DNA of 64,000 nucleotides from Poa pratensis. Its lineage: Eukaryota; Streptophyta; Magnoliopsida; Poales; Poaceae. The DNA lies in contig CAMZMU010000069.1 of assembly GCA_947311845.1 (NCBI GenBank), forward strand, positions 8,115,875-8,179,874. The letters run 5' to 3'. The notes under the pieces are model-generated. The model saw only the letters and a program-made list of their open reading frames with translations. It was not told the DNA's origin and did not search any database. Below, in pieces: positions 23,577-35,045 of the stretch. Position 1 is the first letter of the stretch; every line of letters begins with the position of its first letter. Made by a program: the position numbers and the translations under genes.

Positions 23577-24083
23577 TTATCACTTTCCGCCAGATTGGTC
23601 CAGGTGATAATCGTGGTCTAAGGTCGCCCTGGTGAACCCAGCTCAGCAAACTCAAAAGAATTAAAAAATAAAGGTGAACCAGCTCTGCTGCAGACCACGA
23701 TTCTCAGCGAATCCTTACAGGGTGCGGTAATAGCCGGCATCATGTCATCGGAGACCCGGCGCCACAGCCAACGACCGGCGTGGTACCGCAGTTGCAGCTT
23801 GTGGAGGTGAGCTTACAGGCAACTCAACTTCTAACATGTGTACACTATTTTCACGCAAGATTTGCAAGAACAGCCAAGTACCACGATTCATCGTAAAGCA
23901 TCTCTCCATTTTATTACCACTGTTGTGCAAGCTGCGGTACAGAAAAACAACCTCGTAATGAACTAGCGCAACAACGGTACTGCATCTGCATACCAAAGTT
24001 TAGTCTCAAACCGGGAAGATATAGAAGTGCAACACACGATTGGGTACAGACTACAGAGTAGAGAGTACAGAGCTAGGCAAGGC

Positions 24084-26519
24084 TCACTCCTGGCCAAGAA
24101 GGGCGAGGAGCATGCCCTCGTAGTCCCCGGAGGTGTCCCCGGCGATCGCCTTTTCCAGGGGAACACTGTTCCTCTTATGGTACGCCTCTTTTATCAGCTT
24201 CAGGTCCACCTCGGCGCGGGTAGTGATGATCCTTGTGAGGGCGCTCTCATCAGTCCCGTTCCCTGCAATGGCTAACCTAGCAACCTTCTCGAAGTACCTG
24301 TCGGGGCAAGTGAAGCACCGGATCACTGCCCGCAGGGTTTTCAAGAACTCGTCTTTGGGGTCAGCCTTGAGGTCCTGTAAAAAGCGAGAATGTTAGAAGG
24401 CAAGCCAGAGCAAGATAGATCACGCGAAAGCATGTACTAGAATTTTGCTGAATATTATCAGCTATAATAATTAAACTGACGAAAGAAGAGCAGAAACCTC
24501 TAGAATTTCACTATATCAGCAACTACAAGAACAAAACTGAACAAAGCAGAGCAGAAAGATGCAGATGGAAAATTATCCAAAATTGAGCCGAGTAGGTTGA
24601 GCCTGAATGCTCCTATCAGGCAGATAATGTAGAGACTATTGTTGATCACCACCCATTAGCACCAATATGGGGTAAAAATATGCTATATGTACCATATAAA
24701 AGGACTGAATTTAGTTGTAGTAAAATGCAGTGCAAAGAAACTCTGGATTTGCAACGGTGAAAGGGAAAGAAAAAACAGAGCACAAGATCTGAATGAGAAA
24801 GCTTGAGTATATGGTATAGAATATGGGGGGCTATATATGTACCATATAAGATGACTGAATCTAACTGTAGTAGAATGCACGAAAAGAAACTCTGGATTTT
24901 TAACGGTAAACTGAAAGAAAAAACAGAGCACAAGATCTGTATGCACCTTAGTGATGGGGTGACCAAATGAATCATTGTAACTATTGAATGTTGCAAGCAG
25001 CTGAGCTTTGCTCCTAGTGGTGAGGATTCTGATGATCTCATCATCACCATAAGCCTTATGCTCGATCTTCTCATGCAGTATTTTGGCTTCTGAGTGTGCT
25101 AGCCTTGTGTTGACCTCTGGTCCTTCATAGCGGTACGCACTTACAAGTGGCACCAACAGCTGAAACAAAGAAAAAGAAAGATAAGGTCTCTGTTAGCTAA
25201 CGTGTGCACTGCTTGTCGTAAAACAGAGTAAAGCGTGAATGAAATGGAGGGCCAAAATAACTTGTAGAGTAGAATATCCTAACAACGTTTATGCGTATCA
25301 AGGTTGTGTTAAGACTAATAATACATCAAAAACCAGACAATGACCCTGGACGGAGTATCCAAAGACAACATCGCTTTCTTATCTGATTAGAATGAAGCCT
25401 AAAAAAAATCTGATGCTTCATTTCGTAAAATTTAAATTTCACAAGTCAACAGCATGCAACATCGAAGAAACGATCGCAGTTTTTCAAAGAACACAGAATA
25501 ATTTACAGAGGACCCACAACAATTTTTTCAGCAAAAATATCTATAGAATTTATATTATCATAATAGTAAATATTTATATCCATAAACGTAACTGTCATTT
25601 TTATTAGATTACAGGGCAAATCCACCATAACTGACACCACAACTCGTTGACATTAAAACAGAGTAGCAACATAGTTTCGGCTAACAACCATGGATCCATT
25701 TTCACATGTGCAGGAGCTTGAATCAACATTAGAGAACAGGTGATCAAGCTTCAATTCACAGTTCATTTTTGCCCCGAAGGATTTAGAAGTTAGCACATGT
25801 CAAAAGTCAAAACAATCGCCCACATAGGTGCATAGCAGACCATGGTACACTGATCATTCAGAAGGAAACGAATGCGCTACCTTGCGGAAGTCGCCGGTGA
25901 CGTGGGCGGCGACATCCTCCTCGAGGGAGCGCTTGAAGCGGTCATGGTAGGCCTGCCTGACGGCGAAGAGCTGCGCGGAGCCTCGCGCGCAGGCGATCTC
26001 CACCAGCACGGGGCTCCCGGGCTGCCACTTCCTGGCGCCCTCGTTGGCCAGCACCGCGTCCCGCTCCGCCGGGTCCAGCGTCCACAGGATCACGGCCCTC
26101 TGGTCCCAAAACAAAACGCGCGATCAGAGATCTGGAAACGCTCGCGCGAACTAAGGAAAAGCGCGTGCTGGTTACCTCGAAGTCGCCGGAGATCTCGTCG
26201 GTGACGCTCCGCAGCAGCTCCTCGCCGTAGGTTTCGGCGTAGGCCTTGCGGATGGCTTTGCGCTGCGCGGCGTCGCGGTGGCCCAGAATGGAGACGATCA
26301 GCGCCTCGTTCGTGCCCCAACCTGCACGCACGCACACGGATAAAACAGAGCACACACGCAGACAGAGACAGATCAGACGACGATCGCGCGGAGAAATGGA
26401 GAGAAAATTGACGACGCGGCGATGGTGTGTGGTGGCAGCTTACCTTCGAAGGCCTTGCGGAGCTGCTCGCAGTCGTCGGCGACGGCGGGGACGGAGGAGG
26501 GGACGGTGAGGGTCGCCAT
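24084..26519 (-). CDS. Annexin, D1-type (copy B), five exons, intact
   Basis: The exons are 26444-26519, 26176-26321, 25881-26099, 24947-25159 and 24084-24374, with the same sizes and phases as copy A. The predicted 314-residue protein is the same as copy A at every position checked. Differences fall in introns and flanks, for example the intron after exon 2 (AAAACAAAACG against AAAACAGAAACG) and two changes in intron 1. It carries the same calcium motifs in repeats I and IV, His40 and Cys111. Both copies keep about 0.37 kb of the same upstream DNA and the same retroposon beyond it, so initial regulation should be alike. The pair may simply raise dosage. The GC-rich exons and intact splice sites make a real gene very likely. 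Confidence 0.95.
24679..24946 (-). repeat. ~150-bp tandem duplication inside annexin intron 4 (copy B)
   Basis: The same internal duplication as at 7897-8164, with the two copies again about 150 bp apart and the downstream copy touching the exon 4 donor site. Confidence 0.75.
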
Positions 26520-26590
26520 GGGATGCGGGATCTCGAGATGTGCTGCGGGGATTGCGCGTTTCTGTAGGGAATGAGGAGGAGTCGAGGGGG

Positions 26591-26600
26591 CTATTAAAAT
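26591..26600 (-). promoter_or_regulatory. TATA-like box of annexin copy B
   Basis: The minus strand reads ATTTTAATAG about 75 bp upstream of the ATG at 26519, identical to copy A. It is a weak match to a TATA box, and no transcription start is known. Confidence 0.35.
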
Positions 26601-26903
26601 GGAAGCGATCGGGGTTTAAGGAAGGAAAGAAGTCGGTGGGGTGGGTGCCACGATAATTAGTGGAGGCGCAGCGATGATCCGATCTGGATCACCTGTATCA
26701 CTGTACTGGGCGCATGATACACGCTTGGCCGGCCTCCTGATCTGGGAAGATCTCGAAGCAGCTTAAGCGCTAAGTCTGCAGCGATCGATGTACTAATAAT
26801 AATAATGAAATGTGTAATGCCTGCATTGGTCATATACAGCTGACATGTTTACAAAGATTATCTTAAAAAGAAGCTAGCAGTTCATAGTGAGAGTGAGAAA
26901 CCG

Positions 26904-28428
26904 GAACGCCCGTCGTGACCGACCTCCTCCACGAAACCCTAGCCGCCACCGCGTCCTCGCCGCCACGCCCGCGCCGGCCGGCCGGCCGCGCCGCCCCCTC
27001 CTCTCACCTTCTCTCGCGACCGGGTCGCCCCCGCGCGGGCGCCCGGCCGCGCCGCCGCAGCCTCCCAAGAGCTCCCTTTTCTTCCTTTCTCCGCGGCCGC
27101 CGTCGGCGTGTGTCGCCGGGCTTGGCCCGGGCGGCATCGGCGGGGCGTCATGCTTCTCCCCCTTCGGTGGTCTCCTCGCGCGGGGCGGCGGGGCGCCGGG
27201 AGGTGTCCCTAGGCGACGGCGGCTCGGCTTCAAGGCAGAGGCTTCCTCTGCTGCCGGTGGTGCGAGCTCAGCGGCGCCGGGCGGTGTCCCTAGGCGACGG
27301 CGGCTCGGCTACAAGGCAGAGGTTTCTTCTGCTGCCGGTGGTGAGTGCTCAGCGGCGGCGCCGCCGTTGGTGGTGCGGGTAGCTTGGGTTCGGCCATGGC
27401 CCTGCAGGCCCAGATCTGGGCCCTTTCGGGCCCGATCTAGGTCGGTGCGGGTCCAAGCTCGACCCGACTACCCGGTTTGACTGAGGTACGATGCCTGTGA
27501 CGGAGTGGCGGTGACGACGCCGCGTCTTCTGCAGCGTGGCGGCGGGAGCTTCACGGACCCTTCTGGGTCCGGCCGGGCTTTGATGCCGAACTAGAGGGTA
27601 GCAGCGGCGACGGCTTACGTGCAGCAGCGTGGTGGCGGAGACTTCACGGACCCTTTCAGGGCCGGCCGGGCCTGCCCGGCCTGGTTTGTCTCTGCTACCG
27701 CGTCCGGTCAGCACCCGCCGATGGCGGTGGAGGTAGTCCTCCAGGTGGTTGTGCTGATGCCGCCCTCCGGCTCTAGTGGCCTGGTGTGCTCTTGTGTGCT
27801 GCGTCCGGTCGGTTACCGTCTATGGCGGTGGAGGTTGATCCCTCCCACGTGGATGTGGTACTGCCGCTCTGTCTATGGCAGGTCTTTCTCAGTTCGACCG
27901 GCCGTGCAGTGCTTGCCATGGTGATACGACGATGGTGACCTCAATTCCGTGGTGGCGTTTGTTGGTGGGTGGCAAGATGGGTGGAGCGCTTCGGATTGTC
28001 CAGGGAAGTGGTTTTTTCGAGGTCGGGAGAAATCCCTGTCATTGACACGACGCGGTGACGCTTGTGAGTGTCGCTGTTCCTTCCTGAAGGGCGTCGGGTG
28101 TACCTCTTCCCCACTACCTGTAGCGTACCGGGGGAAACCCTAGGACCAGTCCGGGCAGCAGCAGCGTCAGCGTTGTTTTCCTTCTTGGAGGTGTTGCTTG
28201 GTACGCGGCGATTCAGAGTGCTAGGATAGTGGTGGGCCTTTGCCGGAGAGAACGCAGCGGTTGCGAGTCACTTTTGTTTTCGTTGATCCTCCAATGTCGG
28301 CATTGTTTTCTTCTCTTTTTCTTTTTCTTTTCTTTTGGGCGTGACTGTGCTGTTTTGCCCCAGCAGTGGTTCAAACTTGTATCGGGTGGTTGCTATATTA
28401 ATATAGCGGGGCGAAAGCCTATTTCTTC
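26904..28428 (+). mobile_element. Non-autonomous non-LTR retroposon with 12-bp target duplication (copy B)
   Basis: The 1525-bp insert is flanked by AGTGAGAAACCG (26892-26903 and 28429-28440), the same site as in unit A. Frames that look long here (for example one of about 200 codons) are not preserved in copy A, which supports a non-coding element. Confidence 0.6.
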
Positions 28429-28440
28429 AGTGAGAAACCG

Positions 28441-29076
28441 AGTGTAGTTGTCAAGGTCTTGAATAAGGCATGTGTTTGTATTGTACTCCTCTTTGGACTT
28501 TCATCATTTGGAGTTTTGACACATCAATATGATGGCTACAGGTCATGATGAGAGTGAGACGACACCCTAGAAATCTGTCCGGCACCCTCCAAATTGTGTC
28601 CGTTTTAGGTGTCGGACACATGTCCCATAATAGGGTGATGCCTAGCGGCACCCAACAAACGGCAGCCTTTATCATTTTTATTTTATCATTTTTCACATTT
28701 GTAACAAAACTGTGTATGCCGGCTACAAATCTGGCTACAAAATTGTACATAATCATAGCTCAGCCATAATACAGTAGGCACCAAAAATAGTCAGGCCAAC
28801 ACAACTCCGGCAACCAAATTGACACCAACATTACCAGACATTATCAAAAATGCATAAAAATACGCACCTTGTCAAGTTCGAGCATTTTGCCGAGCATGTT
28901 GGCGCCGCCATCGCCGAATAGCTGATGTCAGGAAGCCGTGATGGTCGAGTAACCGTTCGTGTGAGTCCCGGCCGACATAGCGTCGGTGAGTTGCTGCAGA
29001 TCGACTGCCTCTGGTTGAGGTCGATGCCTCGGCCGCAGTTGACGCGCGCAATCGGCGAGAAGACCGCATTCTTTGG
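28441..29076. other. Host sequence interrupted by solo LTR and CACTA (copy B, left part)
   Basis: This is the counterpart of 11648-12280. Its continuation is 30580-30653 and 33854 onward once the two insertions are removed. No family recognised. Confidence 0.4.
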
Positions 29077-29081
29077 GTCGG

Positions 29082-30574
29082 TGATGACCCACAAGTATAG
29101 GGGGTGTATCGTAGTACTTTCGATAATAAGAGTGTCGAACCCAATGAGGAGCAGAAGGTGCTGGCAAGCAGTTTCGTGCAAGGTTTAACTGCAAATACTT
29201 AAAGACAAGTTTTTATAGTTTTTTATAATAGCAAATAAATAAAGTGCGGCTAAAAAAAAGAGCAATAATAATTGCAGCAACTGGACCAATCCTTTTTAGC
29301 ACAAAGGACAAGCCGGTGGTGTTACTTATGATGGCTAAAATGTTTCTGAGGACACACGGGAATTTCGTCAAGTCACTTTCGCTTCATACCGCTGCTTAGT
29401 TTTTAATATTTTGATAAGTGTTGTGTGGGTGAATCTATGCTAATGTACCGCTCTTACTTGGACAAATACACACTTGTGATTAAACCTTCCCACAAGTATC
29501 CGTAAATGCAAGAAAATATTTAAGAATTAACTAACCACAGCTTTAAACTCTGAGATCCTACACTCTCTTGCGCACTAGCTTACCAACGGGGTTTAAGTTT
29601 CTGTCGCTCCCGCAACCACACAATAAGCTAACTAAATACACAATGCATTCTTTTAGGCCCATAAAGGTGAAGTATTATGTAGTCGACGTTGACATAACAC
29701 CACTAGAAGAATAACACACAATTTAAGCATCAAACTATTAAATAATACTCAACATAATTCCACTACTAGTGTCAAGACTTCTCCCATGTTCTCAAGAACT
29801 AAACAAACTACTCACGAGACATCATTTGAAACATGATTAGAGGTGATAAAGTGATGAACAATATTCTAGAAATAAAAGTAATTCACCGATAAAACTCAAT
29901 AGCATCAACTACGACAAGTAATCAATGCCGGAAAAGTAATCCCAATAAACTACACAATGAGGAACCCTAGATGTCTCAACGGAACGAAGTGGAGCGGCGG
30001 TGATGGTGGTGCTGGCAGTGGAGATGGTGTGGATGATGTTCCTGATGAAGCCCGTGACGATGACGATTTCCCCCCTCTGGGAAGGAATTTCCGAGACAGA
30101 TTTCTCCCTGCCGGAGAGCTTTTCTCTCTCTGTGGTTTCCGCCCCCGAGGCGGCGGCGGAATATTTCTTCGAAGCGTTCCCTCTATTTTTAGGTCACAGG
30201 GATGATATACGCGAGAGGGGAGAGCCGGAGGCGAAACAGGGCCACCAGGTGGGCCCCAGGCGCGGTCCAGGCTAGGTCGTGCCTGGGTGGCGTCTGGCCA
30301 CCCTGTGGCCCCCCTCTGGTCCCTCTTCTGGCTCCGTCCATCTTCTAACGAAATATTAATCTCTGAATTTTCTCGGAATTTTTAGAGTTGCAGAAGTATA
30401 GTATCTTGACGGTGCTTTTTCCAGCTGATTCTAGGCTCCGGCAGTTTATTCCTCCATAATCGTCAAACATGCAAAACAAGATGAAATAACATAAGGATTG
30501 CACTCTAATATGAAATATATCAATGAATAACAATAAATTATGATACAAAATAGTGATGCAAAATGGATGTATCA
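29082..30574 (-). mobile_element. Solo LTR with target duplication GTCGG (copy B)
   Basis: The 1493-bp LTR is flanked by GTCGG at 29077-29081 and 30575-30579. It is the same insertion as 12286-13768, with small differences such as a shortened GAC repeat near 30055 and about a dozen extra bases near 30300. Confidence 0.9.
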
Positions 30575-30656
30575 GTCGGCGGTGTCGTTCTCTCCCACCG
30601 CGGACGAAATATGTTGTGGAAGATGACGAGTAGCTCCTAGAAGGGACGTCTGTAGA

Positions 30657-33600
30657 CACTAGTACAGAACGACACATCGAAAATGGGCCAAAACCCTCAT
30701 CGGCAACGGAGAAAGGGTTCGTGTCCCCGCCTCCGATGCTAATGTGAAGCCGCACAATGGCAATGGAGATTTTGATCGTTTGCAATAAGTTTGGCAACAG
30801 GCATAATATTTAATCGTTGACTAAATTCTTTACATCAGATACGAAGATTAGTTTTTGACCGTTTGTAATGAGGGCTAAAGGAAAAAAAAACCGGTGACGC
30901 CTGCTGCGCCGTCGACGGAGCCCTGGCTCCTGCTTGACGGCCGCCGGTTCTTCACCTTCCTCTTCGCCCTGCTTCATTGTGTGATCATCTTCTAGCTATT
31001 TAGTACTGCCTAAAAGTCTTGCTCCTGGAGGCGCCGGCTTCAGTGGACGGAGCCCCGCTCCTACGTCTTCACGGCCGCCGCATAGTCTCCAGGTTTCCTC
31101 CTCGCCCTAAGGATATGAAAAAATTTATAAGTTAAGCTTCTTCAGCTCTATACACAAGACAGATAAATATGCAACATAATAGTAAGCAACGAAAAGCCAA
31201 GATATCATTTTAATCATCGGCTTTCTATAAATGACAAAACTAAACAAAAATGATTTGCATGTGCGCCTCATAATTAGACAGGACACACATTTCAGGGATG
31301 GAGCTGGTGAGCCAAGTATGATGCACAAGATGTGTATTTGTGCATACCACAAGGATCACACGGTGTCACCTTATTTTAATCATCGGCATTATAGAAAAAT
31401 AGAACTAATTACAACTAGAACATAGCCTAAACAATGCCTCATTATATATGTAGATAGGACACACAAATTTCAGGGATGGAGTAGGATGCACAAGATCGAT
31501 GTGTATTTGTGCATATCACAAGGATCAAAAGCGCCACCCCCGGATCACATGGTGTCACCTAATTTTAATCATCAGCATTATAGAAACGGAACTACTTACA
31601 CCTAGAACAGAGCTAAAAGTTGTGTCTAAACAATGCCTACTAAAAAAAGCAAATCTATGTCTAAACAATTAACTACTGACAACTAGAACAAAGGTAAAAT
31701 CTATGTCTAAACAATGCTTAATTACTAAAAACAGAACAGATCTATGTCTAAACAATGGTTACTAAAAACAGAGCAGATCTTCTGAAATGAGCAAAAATAT
31801 GTGCAAAATAAAAAACCCTAATCTATTGAACAAGGGTCTTACATTAGGCGAGGCGGGCTCGCTTAGCCTCGCCGCCGGCCTCCCCTAGCGGCGCCTCCAC
31901 CTTGAGCCCCTTGCTCTCGCCGGGGATCAGAGAGAGAGCTAAGGCGGCCTGAATATAGATGCGCGTGGTCCGGTTCGGCCCGGTGACCCGCTGGACCGAA
32001 CCTGGATTTTGTTACCAGTAGTTTAGAGGATCGATCCACACAAAAACAGGTCCATCGCGAACCTGACACTTTCGTCCCTATGGTCGAGCCGCACGTCGAC
32101 AGATGGCCAGATGACTACTGCACCTGTATGCAGAAAAGCATGGTCGAGCGCTTCGACCTCATCCCAGGGATGCCGGATGAAGTCGCTGACTCGCCGTCCA
32201 CTCTCTGGCTTGCGTCCCGCATGACGCCTGGGTGGAGGAGCGCTGCTTCCATGCCGGACTTCGCCTTGGCGCGTGCCGCCGTCGGGGACGACGGGCCTAA
32301 GGACAGGGACGCGCCGGAGAACTCCCCAACCTACCGTGTGTCCATGTACAACGTGAACTCATGTTGATGGGCGGTTGGTCCTAGGACCTTCGAGGCCGTG
32401 GCAGACGTCCACGCGGCCGTTCTTCGCGTGCACCGCGGCGAGCAGCATGATCTACTTGGCTGGCGGGACCCGCTGCCGGACATGTCGGAGGAGGCAACCT
32501 GGGCTTAAGGCCAACACGTCGCGCGTGGTCGCCTTCGGAGGCGGCGAGTGGTTGGTGGTCACCGGCGCCATCGAGTCAGGAGGGCACAGGCTTTTGTGTG
32601 TTTGACGTCAAGTTGATGTGCTCGGCCGTACTGCCCCAGCCGACCGAGTTCGATGGCTTCGTCTTCTCCGCTTCCGTCCGCGTCCGTGTGTGATGTTGCC
32701 GTCCATCTCCATGCCCATGCCCGATCAGATCTGTGTCGCAAATTGAACTGATGTCAGCCTCTCGCCCTTTCTCGTGAACCTGCGCGTGGACTGACGACAG
32801 CGGCCGCGCGCTGGCCGGCGTCCTGATCTGCAGCCACCGCAACATGAACTTCTTGGTGGTATTGAGGGAGACGCGCCAGAGGATGAGCGAGGGCCGAACC
32901 TAGGTTACCCATTACCCTACCAAAGGAGGTTCGGGTCAAACCTTGATCCTCGAATTTTTCTAAAGGTCTTGAGGCCCGGAGGTCAGACTGGAAGACCGCC
33001 TCCTCGGCGCGTTCGACCTGGTTTGAGGCCTCGGAAAGCGCCTCCAGATCGGCCTCGCCCTGACGATCCTGGGCGTCCTAGCACTCGAAATCGGCGCGGG
33101 AGAATTGGCAAGCGATCTCCAGATCATGATCCGATCCTCCTCCTCTTCCTCATCGTCGGAGGACAAGGACGAGGATGACGACGAGGAGGAAGACAGATGG
33201 TTCCAAAAGCCAGGAAGGGGGCCGGGGTAGCCCGCATGGCGGATCTGGCAGTAGCTACAATGGCGGTCAGTTGAACGACTGCAGCCGGAAGGGTGTGGAG
33301 CGCTGGAGCCTTCGGTGTGCTCTTCCTGTAGCGCCAGCGGACGTTGGCCACGACACCGGCCCGCGGGGCCGGAGCGCCGGCGACCTGTTCCGCAAGCTTG
33401 TCCTACAACACCAGCTGACGTTGGTGCTGCGTGAAGGCCCGGAGGGTAGGGCCGACGCAGCCTCGGCCGCGATGGACGGATCTACCAGCGCGGGCCGTGG
33501 AAGCCATGCGAGACAGTGGAGAGAGAAGACTGTGCGGCGGCTAGGGTTGAAAGTGAGACAATGAGAGTGAGAGTGATGGGCGTAGGGTTCATATAGGCCG

Positions 33601-33850
33601 CGTTAGCGGGCTGTCGGGCTGCTTCTGATCGCAACAGGGATTACACGAATGTCCGTGTGCGATGAGCACATATCGGTAACGGAGGTAAAATAATCTTCGT
33701 TGCCAACGTGTATTCCTTATTCACCCGTTGCCTTTGTTGTGGGCCTATCTTACGGCCTTGTGCGGGCATGCGGAGGATGTCGCGATTTTCCGTCGCCTAA
33801 CTCGTGTCGTTGCCATAGATGGGTATCCGATGTGTCGTTCTGTACTAGTG
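30657..33850 (-). mobile_element. Complete CACTA transposon carrying captured gene sequence
   Basis: The 3194-bp element has perfect 23-bp inverted ends, CACTAGTACAGAACGACACA and three more bases, and a 3-bp target duplication AGA (30654-30656 and 33851-33853). Subterminal motifs related to GGCAACGG/CCGTTGCC occur near both ends, as in other CACTA elements. No TNP2-type transposase frame is visible, so it is non-autonomous. The body carries an F-box/kelch fragment (32080-32700). It also holds a minus-strand open tail ending EAKRARLA-stop (31843 upward), possibly another captured or element-encoded exon. An acidic/serine-rich low-complexity stretch lies near 33125-33200. A TATA-like minus-strand sequence near 33590 suggests transcription from the right end. 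Confidence 0.9.
32080..32700 (+). pseudogene. F-box/kelch-repeat gene fragment captured by CACTA (copy B)
   Basis: The frame starts with an F-box-like opening, FDLIPGMPDEVADS, followed by ASMPDFALARAAVGDDGP and YRVSMYNVN. Later, in shifted frames, come VAFGGGEWLVVTGAIESGG and FDVKLMCSAVLPQPTEFDGF. The order F-box, then linker, then kelch-like pieces matches plant F-box/kelch-repeat proteins, which normally act as substrate adaptors of SCF ubiquitin ligases. Stops and frameshifts (for example after VNSC at 32367) and large deletions make it a pseudogene. It lies wholly inside the CACTA ends. Family assignment is from remembered resemblance and is moderate. Confidence 0.6.
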
Positions 33851-33853
33851 AGA

Positions 33854-34400
33854 GCTCAATTGGCCGACTGAAATCGATCAAGTTGTCGACGACGGAGGGG
33901 TCGACGAGAAGCTGCGCCTTTTCCTTCGCTCGTACTCGCCAGACTTGTCGACCGGTGGACGCCACCACACGAATCATCTGCGTTGTGAGCCCTATCTCAG
34001 CTCCTCGGACTCCCGCCTCATCGCTGATGTCAGCTCCTCGCCCAACACAGACGCCTTACGAGGTCGCGGAAAAGGGGCCATTTGAGGAGTCGAGAAAGCG
34101 AGGGGGTGGGGCCACAAAAATGTGCAAATGAAGGAAAGAATTTGGGATTCTGACGGTCGGGGCGGTAATGTAGAAGGAGAGGAAGAATGGATCACTCCAT
34201 GCCAATGACACGCGGGATTCTCTGTCCGGGTGCGGCGCCCCGAGCAGACTCATGTTTGGAGGTTGGCTTGAGAGTATCAGACATAAACAGTTGGGGAGTG
34301 TCGTTAGGGCGGTTCAAAGACCAATGGATGTTGGATGTGCCGGTGGAGATGCTCTTAGTTGTCAAGTTTTTGGTGAAGGGTCCTGACTGTAATCGTTTTG
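33854..34400. other. Right-hand host sequence of the CACTA insertion, then unassigned DNA
   Basis: This sequence continues the one broken at 30653. On the minus strand a short open stretch (VASTGRQVWRVRAKEKAQLL...) runs up to the CACTA end, but no family is recognised. From about 34190 the DNA is single-copy in this window. Confidence 0.35.
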
Positions 34401-34652
34401 ACTTTTGGAGACACTATGAATGTGATTATGTGATGGCTACAGCGTGCAAGAAGTGGTCGCGACCATTATTTTAGCGGTAGCCATCGTACATTATGGCCAA
34501 CGCTGCTCGGAGTGGCAAATGGCAGGACAGCGACACGTTACGGCGTGGGCTCGCCTCCCTTGGGCCGTCGCCACGCGCGAGACCGACCGACCGAGTCTTG
34601 TCCACTTCCCGGCCGCACGGCGCTTACCCCACCAGTCAGTGCCCCCGCCCTG

Positions 34653-34697
34653 ACACGTGGCGGCCGCGAGCCAACCAGCCGGGCCGCCTCACGTGTC
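34653..34697 (+). promoter_or_regulatory. Two ACGT-core (G-box/ABRE-like) motifs upstream of the TLDc gene
   Basis: ACACGTGGC lies at 34653-34661 and CACGTGTC at 34690-34697, about 350-390 bp upstream of the start codon at 35046. Paired ACGT elements are commonly bound by bZIP factors in ABA-responsive promoters; that role here is inference. Confidence 0.45.
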
Positions 34698-34801
34698 CTC
34701 CTCGCCCCCCAAATCAACTCCGCCACGCTTCCTCCGCCGCCTCGACGGACCTCGGTACGAACCAGCCGCTCTCCATCGATCCAAGGTCGGAGGCTGCCCA
34801 T

Positions 34802-34989
34802 CACTGGCGGAACCAGGGGGGTGCGAGCAGGGGCCATGGCTCCCCCCATGGTGGAATTTTTTTCTGAAACCCCCTTGTAAATTTCTAGATTTGACCCCTA
34901 AATTTACCAAGATTTACCTATATGGCCCCCTCCAAGATGTCTAGTGTGCAATTGGCCCCCTCTATGTTGTATTCCTGGTTCCGCCCATG
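34802..34989. mobile_element. hAT-type MITE with 8-bp target duplication in TLDc 5' region
   Basis: The 188-bp element has ends CACTGGCGGAACCAGG and CCTGGTTCCGCCCATG (inverted, three mismatches). It is flanked by the 8-bp direct repeat CTGCCCAT at 34794-34801 and 34990-34997. Eight-base duplications and GGCGGA-type ends are typical of hAT MITEs. It ends 56 bp before the TLDc start codon, so it probably lies in the 5' UTR or core promoter. Confidence 0.88.
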
Positions 34990-35045
34990 CTGCCCATGCT
35001 GACCTCCTCGCCCGGCTCCTAGGCTCCGGGCGCCGTGTCGCGGAG

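Larger units (their letters stand above)
15478..32606. repeat. Tandem segmental duplication, unit B (complete)
   Basis: The unit begins with gypsy internal sequence and ends where homology to unit A stops, in the kelch fragment at CTTTTGTGTGTTTGAC (about 32606). It contains the same ordered elements as unit A. Differences include about 505 bp extra at 21502-22006, about 360 bp extra at 31926-32286, 47 bp missing near 32413, and many single-base changes. Such two-sided differences argue for two real copies rather than an assembly repeat of one read set. Confidence 0.93.

Noticed and set aside
26887..27480. A ~200-codon open frame upstream of annexin copy B
   Set aside because: It lies inside the retroposon bounded by the 12-bp duplication, and copy A breaks it, so it is compositional.
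1..32606. Assembly artefact as the cause of the tandem duplication
   Set aside because: Each unit has sequence the other lacks (505 bp, 360 bp and 47 bp) as well as substitutions, and the junction is a specific fusion, so two real copies are more likely; not excluded without reads.
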